Assembly (NCBI RefSeq): GCF_904848665.1
Contig: NZ_CAJHCQ010000028.1
Location: 28,993-92,992 of the forward strand
DNA: 64,000 bases
Direction: 5' to 3'
DNA from: Paraburkholderia hiiakae
GTDB taxonomy: Bacteria; Pseudomonadota; Gammaproteobacteria; Burkholderiales; Burkholderiaceae
Shown here: one piece after another, positions 45,873-53,695 of the stretch
How the letters are laid out: each line of letters starts with the position of its first letter
How positions within the stretch are numbered: the stretch's first letter is position 1
The notes under the pieces: generated by a model
Databases searched by the model: none
The model's input: the letters and a program-made list of their open reading frames with translations, nothing else
Told to the model about the DNA's origin: nothing
Program-made: the position numbers and the translations under genes

Positions 45873-46895
45873 ATGCGTAAAAACACTTTTCGCCGCGCTG
45901 CCTTCAAGGTTGCCGCAGCCGCGCTTGCTTGCGCCGCCGCTTTTGCCACATTCGCCTCAACGGCCGCTCACGCGAACAACATCATCGTCCTGAACTCGGG
46001 CGAAGCCACGCTGAGTCTCATCGACGACAAGACGTACGAAGTCGTCGGCACCGTGCCCACGGGCAAGGAACCGCATCACCTCTTTCCCACGCCGGACAAC
46101 ACGTCGCTGATCGTCGCGAACTCGGTGTCGAACAATCTGCTGTTCGTCGATCCGAAAACCGGCAAGCCGCAGCGCTGGGTCGAAAACGTCGAAGACCCGT
46201 ATCAGCTCGGCTTCTCGCCCGACCGCAAGTGGTTCGTCACCACGGGGCTGCGCCTCGACCGCCTCGACATCTACAACTACGCGGGCGGCAGCAATATCAC
46301 GCTCGCCAAACGCCTGCCGCTCTCGGCCATGCCGAGCCACCTCGCGTTCACCAACGACAGCCACATCGTGTTCGTTTCGCTGCAGGTGTCGGGCGAAATC
46401 GCGGCGGTCGATCTGCCCACGCAGAAGGTGCTCTGGAAGATGAAGGTGGGCTCGGCGCCGGCCGGCCTCTGGCTCACGCCCGGCGACAAGTACCTGCTCG
46501 TCGGCATGACGGGCGCCGACTACGTGGCGGTAGTGGACTGGCGCAACCAGAAAATCGTCAAGACGATCCAGGTGGGCAAGGCCGCGCACAACTTCCGCTC
46601 GCTCGCGGACGGCCGTCACGTGCTGGTGTCGAGCCGCGTGGCGAACGTCATTAGCATCATCGACGAGGAAACGCTCGAAAAGACCGGCGAGATCAGCGGC
46701 TTGATGCCCGGTCCCGACGACATGGAACTGACCGCCGACAAGCGCTATCTGTGGGTGACGTTCCGCTTCGCGAAGCACATCGGCCTCATCGACATGCAGA
46801 CGAAGAAGCTCATCAAGACCATCGCCGTGGGCCGCTCGCCGCATGGCATCTACTTCTACGATCGCGCGCCCGTTACGGCGCCGAACGGGGCTTAA
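45873..46895 (+). CDS. Exported YVTN-type beta-propeller protein
   Basis: A 340-residue secreted protein with a Sec signal peptide (cleavage near AHA|NN, residue 34). The mature part has YVTN-like repeats (VVGTVPTGKEPHHLFPTPDNT, VANSVSNNLLFVDPKTGKP, VGMTGADYVAVVDWRNQKIV, VSSRVANVISIIDEETLEK) forming a seven-bladed propeller. Related proteins take part in periplasmic quinoprotein or cytochrome systems, but no such partner is visible here. The sterol desaturase-type gene begins 15 bases downstream. Confidence 0.88.
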   Translation: MRKNTFRRAAFKVAAAALACAAAFATFASTAAHANNIIVLNSGEATLSLIDDKTYEVVGTVPTGKEPHHLFPTPDNTSLIVANSVSNNLLFVDPKTGKPQRWVENVEDPYQLGFSPDRKWFVTTGLRLDRLDIYNYAGGSNITLAKRLPLSAMPSHLAFTNDSHIVFVSLQVSGEIAAVDLPTQKVLWKMKVGSAPAGLWLTPGDKYLLVGMTGADYVAVVDWRNQKIVKTIQVGKAAHNFRSLADGRHVLVSSRVANVISIIDEETLEKTGEISGLMPGPDDMELTADKRYLWVTFRFAKHIGLIDMQTKKLIKTIAVGRSPHGIYFYDRAPVTAPNGA

Positions 46896-46910
46896 AAGAC
46901 CGGAGGGCGC

Positions 46911-47969
46911 GTGGACATGGTGGCGTCTGTGCTGGCGATGATCGCGCACGCGGGGCAGGCCGTGGTTTCGGGTGCGGACAACCTCGTGTCGTGGCTCCAG
47001 ACGCTCCTCTACGTCAATGCGATTCAGCCGATGCTCTTCCACGTCGGCATGATGAACGTGGACGAAGACACCTACGACGCGCTCTACTGGGTGATCGTGG
47101 GCCTGCTCGAAGTGGGCCTGATGTACGCGCTGCTGCGGCCGCTCGAAGCGCTCGTGCCCGCGGAGAAGTGGCGCGACCGCAAGGGCGTAGGTGTGGATGC
47201 GCTCTACACCTGGGTCACGCGCCTCGGCATTCTGAACCTGCTGTTCTTCTTTACGATGCAGCCGTTCTTCGACCGCGCGCAGAGCGCGCTGCGGCTCATG
47301 GGCGTGAAGACGGTGGATCTCGACAATCTCTGGCCGGGCGTGACCACGCAGCCGCTCGTGACGTTCGCGATCTACCTCGTGGTGCTCGACTTCTTCAGCT
47401 ACTGGTACCACCGGCTTTCGCATCGCTACGGCATCTGGTGGGAGCTGCACGCCGTGCATCACAGCCAGCGCAAGATGTCGCTCTGGTGCGATGACCGTAA
47501 CCATCTGCTCGACGTGATCGGGCAATCGTGCATGTTCGCCGCCGTGGCGCTCGTGATCGGCGTGCCGCCCGCGCAATTCGTGGTGCTCGTTGCGCTCACG
47601 AACTTCGTGCAGAGCGTGCAGCATGCCAATATTCGCGTGCATTTCGGCTGGCTCGGCGAGCGGCTGGTCGTAAGCCCGCGCTTTCACCGCCGCCATCACG
47701 CCATCGGCTATGGCCACGAAGGCACCCACTACGGCTGCAACTTCGGCGTGCTATTCCCCTGGTGGGACATGATGTTCGGTAGCGCGTCGTTCAATCGCGA
47801 GATCGAGCCCACGGGTATTCGCGACCAGCTCGAAGGCACGCGCTACGGCGAAGGCTTTTGGGCGCAGCAGGGCTATGCGTTCACCCGCATCGCGCGGCGC
47901 CTGCGTTCGGGTTCCCGCGCTGCCGCTGACGTGCGGGCCGACGCACGCGACGACGCCACCGTGACCTGA
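46911..47969 (+). CDS. Sterol desaturase / fatty acid hydroxylase superfamily protein
   Basis: A 352-residue membrane di-iron oxygenase-like protein. The histidine clusters HRLSH, HAVHH, HRRHH are present in the right order, with several hydrophobic helices before them. The start is GTG at 46911 just after GGAGG; ATG 46917 is an alternative. It starts 15 bases after the beta-propeller gene, so the two are probably co-transcribed. Homologues modify lipids or carotenoids; the substrate is unknown. Confidence 0.88.
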   Translation: MDMVASVLAMIAHAGQAVVSGADNLVSWLQTLLYVNAIQPMLFHVGMMNVDEDTYDALYWVIVGLLEVGLMYALLRPLEALVPAEKWRDRKGVGVDALYTWVTRLGILNLLFFFTMQPFFDRAQSALRLMGVKTVDLDNLWPGVTTQPLVTFAIYLVVLDFFSYWYHRLSHRYGIWWELHAVHHSQRKMSLWCDDRNHLLDVIGQSCMFAAVALVIGVPPAQFVVLVALTNFVQSVQHANIRVHFGWLGERLVVSPRFHRRHHAIGYGHEGTHYGCNFGVLFPWWDMMFGSASFNREIEPTGIRDQLEGTRYGEGFWAQQGYAFTRIARRLRSGSRAAADVRADARDDATVT

Positions 47970-48106
47970 CGCCGGCGCGGCGTCTTTCCCCTTCATCGCA
48001 CCCGTCTTACCCGCCGTGCGCGCGGTGGTTTATGCTGTCGGCTTGGTCGCACCGATTTCGCCGACACCGTGTTCTCTACCCGTCCTTTTCGCCATATTCC
48101 GCTCGC

Positions 48107-48940
48107 ATGAATGATCTGCTGCGCTCGTTCGGACGCGCGCTCGCGAGCGTCTTCCATCCCGCCATGCTGCTCCTCACCTTCGTGCCATTTCTCGTGGCGG
48201 CGGCGGTGTGGGGCGCCGTGCTCTATGTGTTCTGGCAGCCGCTGCTCGACCTTATGCGCGGGGCGCTTGCGAACTGGTCGTCGACGACCTACCTCTACCA
48301 TCTCTTCGACGCGCTCGGCTTCGGCGGGCTGCGCGCGACGATCGCACCGTTTCTGGTCATCATCCTGACGATTCCGCTCATCGTGATCACGGTACTGCTG
48401 CTGATCGTCGCGATTTCGATGCCGCGCGTGATCCGCCATCTATCGAAGCGCCAATATTCGATGGTCGAGATGCGGCGCGGCGGCAGCTGGTACGGCAGTC
48501 TTTTCTATTCGCTCGTCACGACTCTCGTCTGCCTAATCGTGATGATCGTGACGCTGCCGCTCTGGCTCATCCCGCCGTTCTTCGCGCTCATTCCGCCGCT
48601 GCTGTGGGGCTGGCTCACGTATCGTGTGATGACCTACGACGCGCTCGCGCTGCACGCAACCGTCGAGGAGCGCCGGGCGTTGGTGCGCAGCCACCGCCTG
48701 CCGCTGCTCGTCATCGGCGTGGTGAGCGGGTTGCTCGGCTCGCTGCCTACGGCGATCTGGGCCGTTTCCGCGTGGCTGCTGCTGTTCTTTCCGGTGCTCG
48801 CGGCGGTGACCATCTGGATTTATGCGTTCATTCTGGTGTTCACGGCGCTCTGGTTCGGACACTACTGTCTGCGCGTGCTTCAGCGCATGCGCGCGCACGA
48901 AGTGCAGCAGGCGTCCGGCGACGTGACGATCGTGCACTAA
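48107..48940 (+). CDS. EI24-domain membrane protein
   Basis: A 277-residue integral membrane protein of the EI24/CysZ-like family. It has about six to seven hydrophobic segments and a cytoplasmic region with VIRHLSKRQYSMVEMRRGGS. CysZ homologues transport sulfate, but this one belongs to a broader EI24 group of unknown role. It precedes the cinA-like gene by 26 bases on the same strand. Confidence 0.8.
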   Translation: MNDLLRSFGRALASVFHPAMLLLTFVPFLVAAAVWGAVLYVFWQPLLDLMRGALANWSSTTYLYHLFDALGFGGLRATIAPFLVIILTIPLIVITVLLLIVAISMPRVIRHLSKRQYSMVEMRRGGSWYGSLFYSLVTTLVCLIVMIVTLPLWLIPPFFALIPPLLWGWLTYRVMTYDALALHATVEERRALVRSHRLPLLVIGVVSGLLGSLPTAIWAVSAWLLLFFPVLAAVTIWIYAFILVFTALWFGHYCLRVLQRMRAHEVQQASGDVTIVH

Positions 48941-48966
48941 CTTACGACAATCCAGCGAGGCGACAC

Positions 48967-49824
48967 ATGGCATTTGGCGTCATCATCATCGGCGACGAGA
49001 TTCTCTCGGGGCGCCGCTCCGACAAGCATCTGCCGAAGGTCATCGAACTGCTCGGCGCGCGCGGCCTCTCGCTCGAGTGGGCGCAGTACGTGGGTGACGA
49101 CCCCGAGCGCATCACCGAAACGCTGCGGCGCTCGTTTGCTTCGGGCGACATCGTATTTTCGACGGGCGGCATCGGCGCGACGCCGGACGACCACACGCGC
49201 CAGTGTGCGGCCGCGGCGCTGGGCGTGCCGCTCGCGTTGCATCCGGACGCCGAGGCGGCGATCCGCGAGCGTATTCGCGACATGCACACGGGCGCCGATC
49301 CCGTGAACTACCAGTCGCCCGAGAATCTGCATCGCTTCCAGATGGGCACGTTCCCGCAGGGTTGCGAGATCATCCCGAACGGCTATAACAAGATTCCGGG
49401 CTTTTCGATTCGCGACCACTACTTCGTGCCGGGCTTTCCCGTGATGGCGTGGCCGATGATCGAGTGGGTGCTCGACACGAAGTACGCGCACCTGCACCAC
49501 CAGACGCCGCACGCCGAGAAGTCGCTGCTCGTGTTCGAGTTGCCGGAGTCGACGCTCACGCCGCTCATGGAGCGTATTGAGCGCGATTTTCCGGGCGTGA
49601 GGGTGTTCAGCCTGCCGAGCGTGGGCGATACGGAGCGCGGCGGCATTTACGCGCGCCGGCACATCGATCTGGGCGTGAAGGGCGAGCCCGAGGCCGTGGC
49701 GGCCGCCTTCGTGAAGCTGCGCGAAGGCGTGCACGAGCTGGGCGGCGATGTGGTCGAGCCGGCGGCGCCGGGCGAGGGCACGCCCGATCGCGAGCGCCGC
49801 AGCGGGCCGCGCGCCGGTTTTTGA
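48967..49824 (+). CDS. CinA-type molybdopterin-binding domain protein
   Basis: A 285-residue protein with the competence/damage-inducible CinA/MoCF fold: GVIIIGDEILSGRRSDKHLPKVIELLGARG and STGGIGATPDDHTRQCAA. It consists of the MoCF domain plus a C-terminal extension and lacks the PncC-like nicotinamide-nucleotide amidase domain. Members of this single-domain form may have ADP-ribose or other pyrophosphatase activity. Confidence 0.88.
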   Translation: MAFGVIIIGDEILSGRRSDKHLPKVIELLGARGLSLEWAQYVGDDPERITETLRRSFASGDIVFSTGGIGATPDDHTRQCAAAALGVPLALHPDAEAAIRERIRDMHTGADPVNYQSPENLHRFQMGTFPQGCEIIPNGYNKIPGFSIRDHYFVPGFPVMAWPMIEWVLDTKYAHLHHQTPHAEKSLLVFELPESTLTPLMERIERDFPGVRVFSLPSVGDTERGGIYARRHIDLGVKGEPEAVAAAFVKLREGVHELGGDVVEPAAPGEGTPDRERRSGPRAGF

Positions 49825-49931
49825 GTCAGCGAGTCAAGGTGCGCCGCCTACGGCGGTCGGGCAGGCGGCGCATCATCGGCGTGTCACACGCGGCGCTCAG
49901 AGTGGCCCGTTGGGTTGGAGGCTGCCAAGTC

Positions 49932-50396
49932 TTACGCGCCGATCCACGGCAGGCCCCGGAAGCACCAGCCTGTGACGGTTTTGCGGTGTCCCTGGCCGTC
50001 TTTGTCGCCCTCGAAACCTTCGAGCAGGTCATAAGCCCTGGTGAAGCCGGCTTTTGCGGCTTCGATGGCGGCGAGCTTGGAGCGCGCGGCGCTGCGGCAC
50101 AGGAATAGCACGGGCGCGTCGGCTTCCACGGCGCTCTTGAGCTGGGTGAGGAACTCGGCGTTGGGCACGCCGCCCGGGTAGCGGGTCCATTCGACGTGCG
50201 AATACTGGCCGTCGCCCACAACGGGGCGGCCGACCCAGTCGAGTTCAGCGCGCGTGCGCACGTCGACGAGGCGCGCACGGGGGTCGAGCTGCAGAAGCTC
50301 GAATGCCTCTGCGGGCGATACCGCGCCCGCGTAGGGCAGCTGGTTCTCGACGCGGCGCTTCTCGGCCTGGGCGTACAACTGTTCGAGCGTACTCAT
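49932..50396 (-). CDS. Rhodanese-like sulfurtransferase
   Basis: A 154-residue single-domain rhodanese. Active-site cysteine in LFLCRSAARSK; substrate-binding loops include VDVRTRAELDWVGRPV. The N-terminus MSTLEQLYAQAEKRR precedes the domain, a pattern seen in small rhodaneses found beside glnA in Burkholderia. It is divergent from glnA. Confidence 0.88.
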   Translation of the reverse strand: MSTLEQLYAQAEKRRVENQLPYAGAVSPAEAFELLQLDPRARLVDVRTRAELDWVGRPVVGDGQYSHVEWTRYPGGVPNAEFLTQLKSAVEADAPVLFLCRSAARSKLAAIEAAKAGFTRAYDLLEGFEGDKDGQGHRKTVTGWCFRGLPWIGA

Positions 50397-50593
50397 GACA
50401 ACGGATCTCCTGTTTCGCGTTGGACCAAAAAACCATTCTAGCGCGTGGGGACGGAGCGGGGCGGTCGGTCCAGGCAAGGCAAAACAGCACGCGCGCGATG
50501 CTGTGAGCCGGACAGAGGGCGCAATGCATTGAGTTGGTGCATGCAAGATGTTTTGCACCATAATGAAGAGAGATTCGCGCGCCAAATTCGGGA

Positions 50594-50611
50594 TTGCACG
50601 ATTTTGGTGCC
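50594..50611. promoter_or_regulatory. NtrC binding site
   Basis: TTGCACGATTTTGGTGCC contains GCAC-N7-GTGC, the core of the NtrC consensus. It lies about 100-115 bases upstream of the sigma-54 promoter, a normal enhancer position. Confidence 0.8.
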
Positions 50612-50649
50612 GATGAGTCGCCAGGCTGGTGGCTCCACAAAAGCGCCGC

Positions 50650-50666
50650 GCACGATTTTTGATTGC
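50650..50666. promoter_or_regulatory. Second, weaker NtrC-like site
   Basis: GCACGATTTTTGATTGC shares the left half and spacer of the first site and lies 54 bases (about five helical turns) downstream, so the two can sit on the same face of DNA. The right half is degenerate. Confidence 0.45.
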
Positions 50667-50710
50667 AAGTGTGTGTCGCGAAAGGGTTTTGCGCCACGTT
50701 GGCGCATGCA

Positions 50711-50726
50711 TGGCACGGAAGCTGCT
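50711..50726 (+). promoter_or_regulatory. Sigma-54 promoter of glnA
   Basis: TGGCACGGAAGCTGCT has GG at 50712-50713 and GC at 50724-50725 with exactly ten bases between, the -24/-12 geometry of RpoN promoters. Transcription would begin near 50737, about 125 bases before glnA. Confidence 0.85.
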
Positions 50727-50861
50727 TTATACGTCGCGATCGATTCGCAGCCGGCCAGCCGGGGTCAGCAGGACAGACCTGGGAAGGAGGCGGCCGGCGA
50801 GGATCAACAAGATTGGGACGGCGGCAGCGTTCGCCGAAATCGTTAATCAGGAGAATAGGTT

Positions 50862-52277
50862 ATGAGTAAATCCGTGGCCGACGTCATGCAACTCGTCAAG
50901 GACGAAGACGTCAAGTTTGTCGACTTCCGCTTCACGGACACGCGCGGCAAGGAGCAGCACGTTTCGGTTCCGCTGTCGGCATTCGACGAAGACAAGTTCG
51001 AGTCGGGTCATGCGTTTGACGGTTCGTCGATTGCCGGCTGGAAAGGCATCGAAGCCTCGGACATGCTGCTCGTGCCGGACCCGAACACGGCCTTCGTCGA
51101 CCCGTTCTACGAAGAATCGACGCTCGTGCTGACCTGCGACGTGGTCGAGCCGGCCGACGGCAAGGGCTACGAGCGCGACCCGCGCTCGCTGGCAAAGCGC
51201 GCTGAAGCCTATCTGAAGAGCACGGGCCTCGGCGACACCGCCTTCTTCGGTCCGGAGCCGGAATTCTTCATTTTCGATTCGATCCAGTGGAACACGGATC
51301 AGTCGGGTTGCTTCGTGAAGATCGGTTCGGATGAAGCACCGTGGTCGTCGGGCCGCGAAATCGAAGGCGGCAACACGGGTCACCGTCCGGGCACGAAGGG
51401 CGGCTACTTCCCGGTCGCGCCGGTCGACACGTTCCAGGACATCCGCTCGGAAATGTGTCTGCTGCTCGAGCAGATCGGCATTCCGGTCGAAGTGCACCAC
51501 CACGAAGTGGCGGGCCAGGGCCAGAACGAAATCGGCACGAAGTTCTCGACGCTGGTTCAGCGCGCGGACTGGACGCAGCAACTGAAGTACATCGTCCACA
51601 ACGTCGCGCACACGTACGGCAAGACGGCGACGTTCATGCCGAAGCCGGTCGTTGGCGATAACGGTTCGGGCATGCACGTTCACCAGTCGATCTGGAAGGA
51701 CGGCCAGAACCTGTTCGCGGGTAACGGCTACGCTGGTCTGTCGGAATTCGCGCTGTTCTACATCGGCGGCATCATCAAGCACGCTCGCGCGCTGAACGCC
51801 ATCACGAACCCGGGCACGAACTCGTACAAGCGTCTCGTTCCGCACTTCGAAGCACCGGTCAAGCTCGCTTACTCGGCGCGCAACCGCTCGGCATCGATCC
51901 GTATTCCGCACGTGTCGAACCCGAAGGGCCGCCGTATCGAAACGCGCTTCCCGGATCCGCTGGCTAACCCGTACCTGTGCTTCTCGGCACTGATGATGGC
52001 AGGTCTGGACGGCGTGCAGAACAAGATCCACCCGGGCGAAGCCGCCGACAAGAACCTGTACGACCTGCCGCCGGAAGAGGATGCAAAGATCCCGACCGTT
52101 TGCGCCGGCCTCGACCAGGCTCTCGAAGCGCTCGATAAGGATCGCGAGTTCCTGACGCGCGGTGGTGTGTTCACCGACGGCATGATCGACGCGTACCTCG
52201 CGCTGAAGGAAAGCGAACTGCAACGCGTGCGTATGACCACGCACCCGGTCGAGTTCGAACTGTACTACTCGCTGTAA
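50862..52277 (+). CDS. glnA: Glutamine synthetase type I (GlnA)
   Basis: Condenses glutamate and ammonia to glutamine, the main ammonium assimilation step. The 471-residue length is standard. The signature DGSSIAGWKG and the metal-binding motifs EPEFFIFD and HHEVAGQGQNEIGTKF are present, with NPGTNSYKRLVPHFEAPVKLAYSARNRSASIRIP, and the adenylylation tyrosine in NLYDLPPEE at about residue 400. This shows it is the GSI-beta form regulated by GlnE adenylylation. It is preceded by a sigma-54 promoter and followed by ntrBC, so the nitrogen circuit sits in one place. Confidence 0.97.
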   Translation: MSKSVADVMQLVKDEDVKFVDFRFTDTRGKEQHVSVPLSAFDEDKFESGHAFDGSSIAGWKGIEASDMLLVPDPNTAFVDPFYEESTLVLTCDVVEPADGKGYERDPRSLAKRAEAYLKSTGLGDTAFFGPEPEFFIFDSIQWNTDQSGCFVKIGSDEAPWSSGREIEGGNTGHRPGTKGGYFPVAPVDTFQDIRSEMCLLLEQIGIPVEVHHHEVAGQGQNEIGTKFSTLVQRADWTQQLKYIVHNVAHTYGKTATFMPKPVVGDNGSGMHVHQSIWKDGQNLFAGNGYAGLSEFALFYIGGIIKHARALNAITNPGTNSYKRLVPHFEAPVKLAYSARNRSASIRIPHVSNPKGRRIETRFPDPLANPYLCFSALMMAGLDGVQNKIHPGEAADKNLYDLPPEEDAKIPTVCAGLDQALEALDKDREFLTRGGVFTDGMIDAYLALKESELQRVRMTTHPVEFELYYSL

Positions 52278-52364
52278 TTGGCGATGGCGCTTCGCTGGAC
52301 GCTACACAGCGAAGCGCCGGTTCAGTTTGTACGACTCGCAGGACGCTTAGGCGTTGGTCTCCAA

Positions 52365-52388
52365 GGGACGGCGGTGCCGTCCCTTTTT
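52365..52388 (+). terminator. Terminator between glnA and ntrB
   Basis: GGGACGGC/GCCGTCCC stem with a GGT loop and five T residues. It lies 88 bases beyond glnA and should allow glnA to be expressed far above ntrBC, with read-through or another promoter for ntrB. Confidence 0.88.
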
Positions 52389-52482
52389 CGTTGGGCTCTT
52401 GACCCGCTCGTTGACCAGCTCATTGACCGGAACTAACGACCAGGACCGTTGCTGGTGCGCCGTATGGCGGCCGGCCTGAAAC

Positions 52483-53625
52483 ATGGTGCTCAAGAATCTG
52501 ATCAAGGCAAGAAAGGGCCACGCCGAACCGCTCTCCGACGACGCGCCGCTCGTCGAGTCGGGCCTCTTGCCGGGCTTCGAGGCGCTGCCCACTGTCGTGC
52601 TCGTGCTCGACAAGCGCACGCTGCGCGTCGCCTTCGCGAATCCCTCGGCGGAGGCGATGCTCGATCTCTCGCGTCGCCAGCTCGCGCAGATGGCGTGGTC
52701 CGATCTCTTCTCGAACGCGGACGAGCTGCTTTCGACGATCGCGTCGATCGCTGCGCATCGCTTTCACGCGACGCGACTCGATGCTTCGCTGGAACGCCCC
52801 GGCCGCGAGCCGCTGAACGTGCATGTGGTCGTGGGCTTTCTCGAAAGCGCGCCCGATTACGTGCTGCTCGAACTGTTCGAGAACGAGCGGCATCTGCGCA
52901 GCGATCGCGAGGAGCGCATTCACGACCTCACGGCCGTGAACAAGCATCTGATCCGCAATCTCGCACACGAAATCAAGAACCCGCTCGGCGGCATTCGCGG
53001 CGCCGCGCAGCTGCTCGAATTCGAGCTTGGCGCGCTGGAGCGCGACGAGTTGCGCGAGTACACCCAGGTGATCATCAAGGAGTCGGACCGCCTGCAGACG
53101 CTCGTCGACCGGCTGCTGGAGCCGCATCGTCATCCGCATATCGTCGGCGACGTGAATATTCACGAGGTGTGCGAACGCGTGCGCGCCGTGATCCTCGCGG
53201 AATTTCCGCGCGGCCTCACCATCGAGCGCGACTACGACGTGAGCGTGCCCGACCTGCGCGGCGACAAGGAGCAGTTGATCCAGGCACTGCTGAATATCGT
53301 GCGCAACGCCGCGCAGGCGCTGCGCGAACGCATTTCGCAGGGCGACGCTCGCATCGAATTGCGCACGCGTGTTGCGCGCAAGGTCACGATTTCCAAACGC
53401 CTGTGCAAGCTGGCACTGGACTTGCATATCACTGACAACGGACCCGGCATTCCCGAGGATATTCGCGACCGCATCTTCTATCCGCTCGTTTCCGGACGCG
53501 AGGATGGCAGCGGTCTCGGCCTCACGCTCGCGCAGACGTTCGTCCAGCAGCACGATGGACTGATCGAAGTGGATAGCCGGCCGGGCCACACCGAGTTTCA
53601 GATATTGCTGCCGCTTGATAGTTGA
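52483..53625 (+). CDS. ntrB: Nitrogen regulation sensor kinase NtrB (GlnL)
   Basis: A 380-residue cytoplasmic histidine kinase that phosphorylates NtrC when nitrogen is scarce, under control of PII. An N-terminal PAS domain (about 30-140) precedes the phosphoacceptor H162 in NLAHEIKNPLGGIRGAAQLLEFE. The ATPase domain has N-box NIVRNAAQAL, DNGPGIPEDI and GREDGSGLGLTLA. It lacks membrane segments, as expected. The start is supported by the frame and placed 70 bases before ntrC. Confidence 0.95.
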   Translation: MVLKNLIKARKGHAEPLSDDAPLVESGLLPGFEALPTVVLVLDKRTLRVAFANPSAEAMLDLSRRQLAQMAWSDLFSNADELLSTIASIAAHRFHATRLDASLERPGREPLNVHVVVGFLESAPDYVLLELFENERHLRSDREERIHDLTAVNKHLIRNLAHEIKNPLGGIRGAAQLLEFELGALERDELREYTQVIIKESDRLQTLVDRLLEPHRHPHIVGDVNIHEVCERVRAVILAEFPRGLTIERDYDVSVPDLRGDKEQLIQALLNIVRNAAQALRERISQGDARIELRTRVARKVTISKRLCKLALDLHITDNGPGIPEDIRDRIFYPLVSGREDGSGLGLTLAQTFVQQHDGLIEVDSRPGHTEFQILLPLDS

Positions 53626-53695
53626 ATCAACAACTACTTAAGCTGTTTATGGATTTACCGATACCCGCACGCCACCAGGACTTCTGACCGATCTT

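Larger units (their letters stand above)
50397..50861 (+). promoter_or_regulatory. glnA regulatory region
   Basis: A 465-base region with an NtrC-type site at 50594-50611, a second partial site at 50650-50666, half-sites with TGCACC and GGTGCA at about 50535-50559, and a sigma-54 promoter at 50711-50726. It ends at the glnA ribosome binding site AGGAG. No gene is evident. Confidence 0.7.

Noticed and set aside
45957..47729. Minus-strand open frame of 590 codons over the beta-propeller and desaturase-type genes
   Set aside because: Antisense to two genes with clear family motifs; composition is His/Arg-rich.
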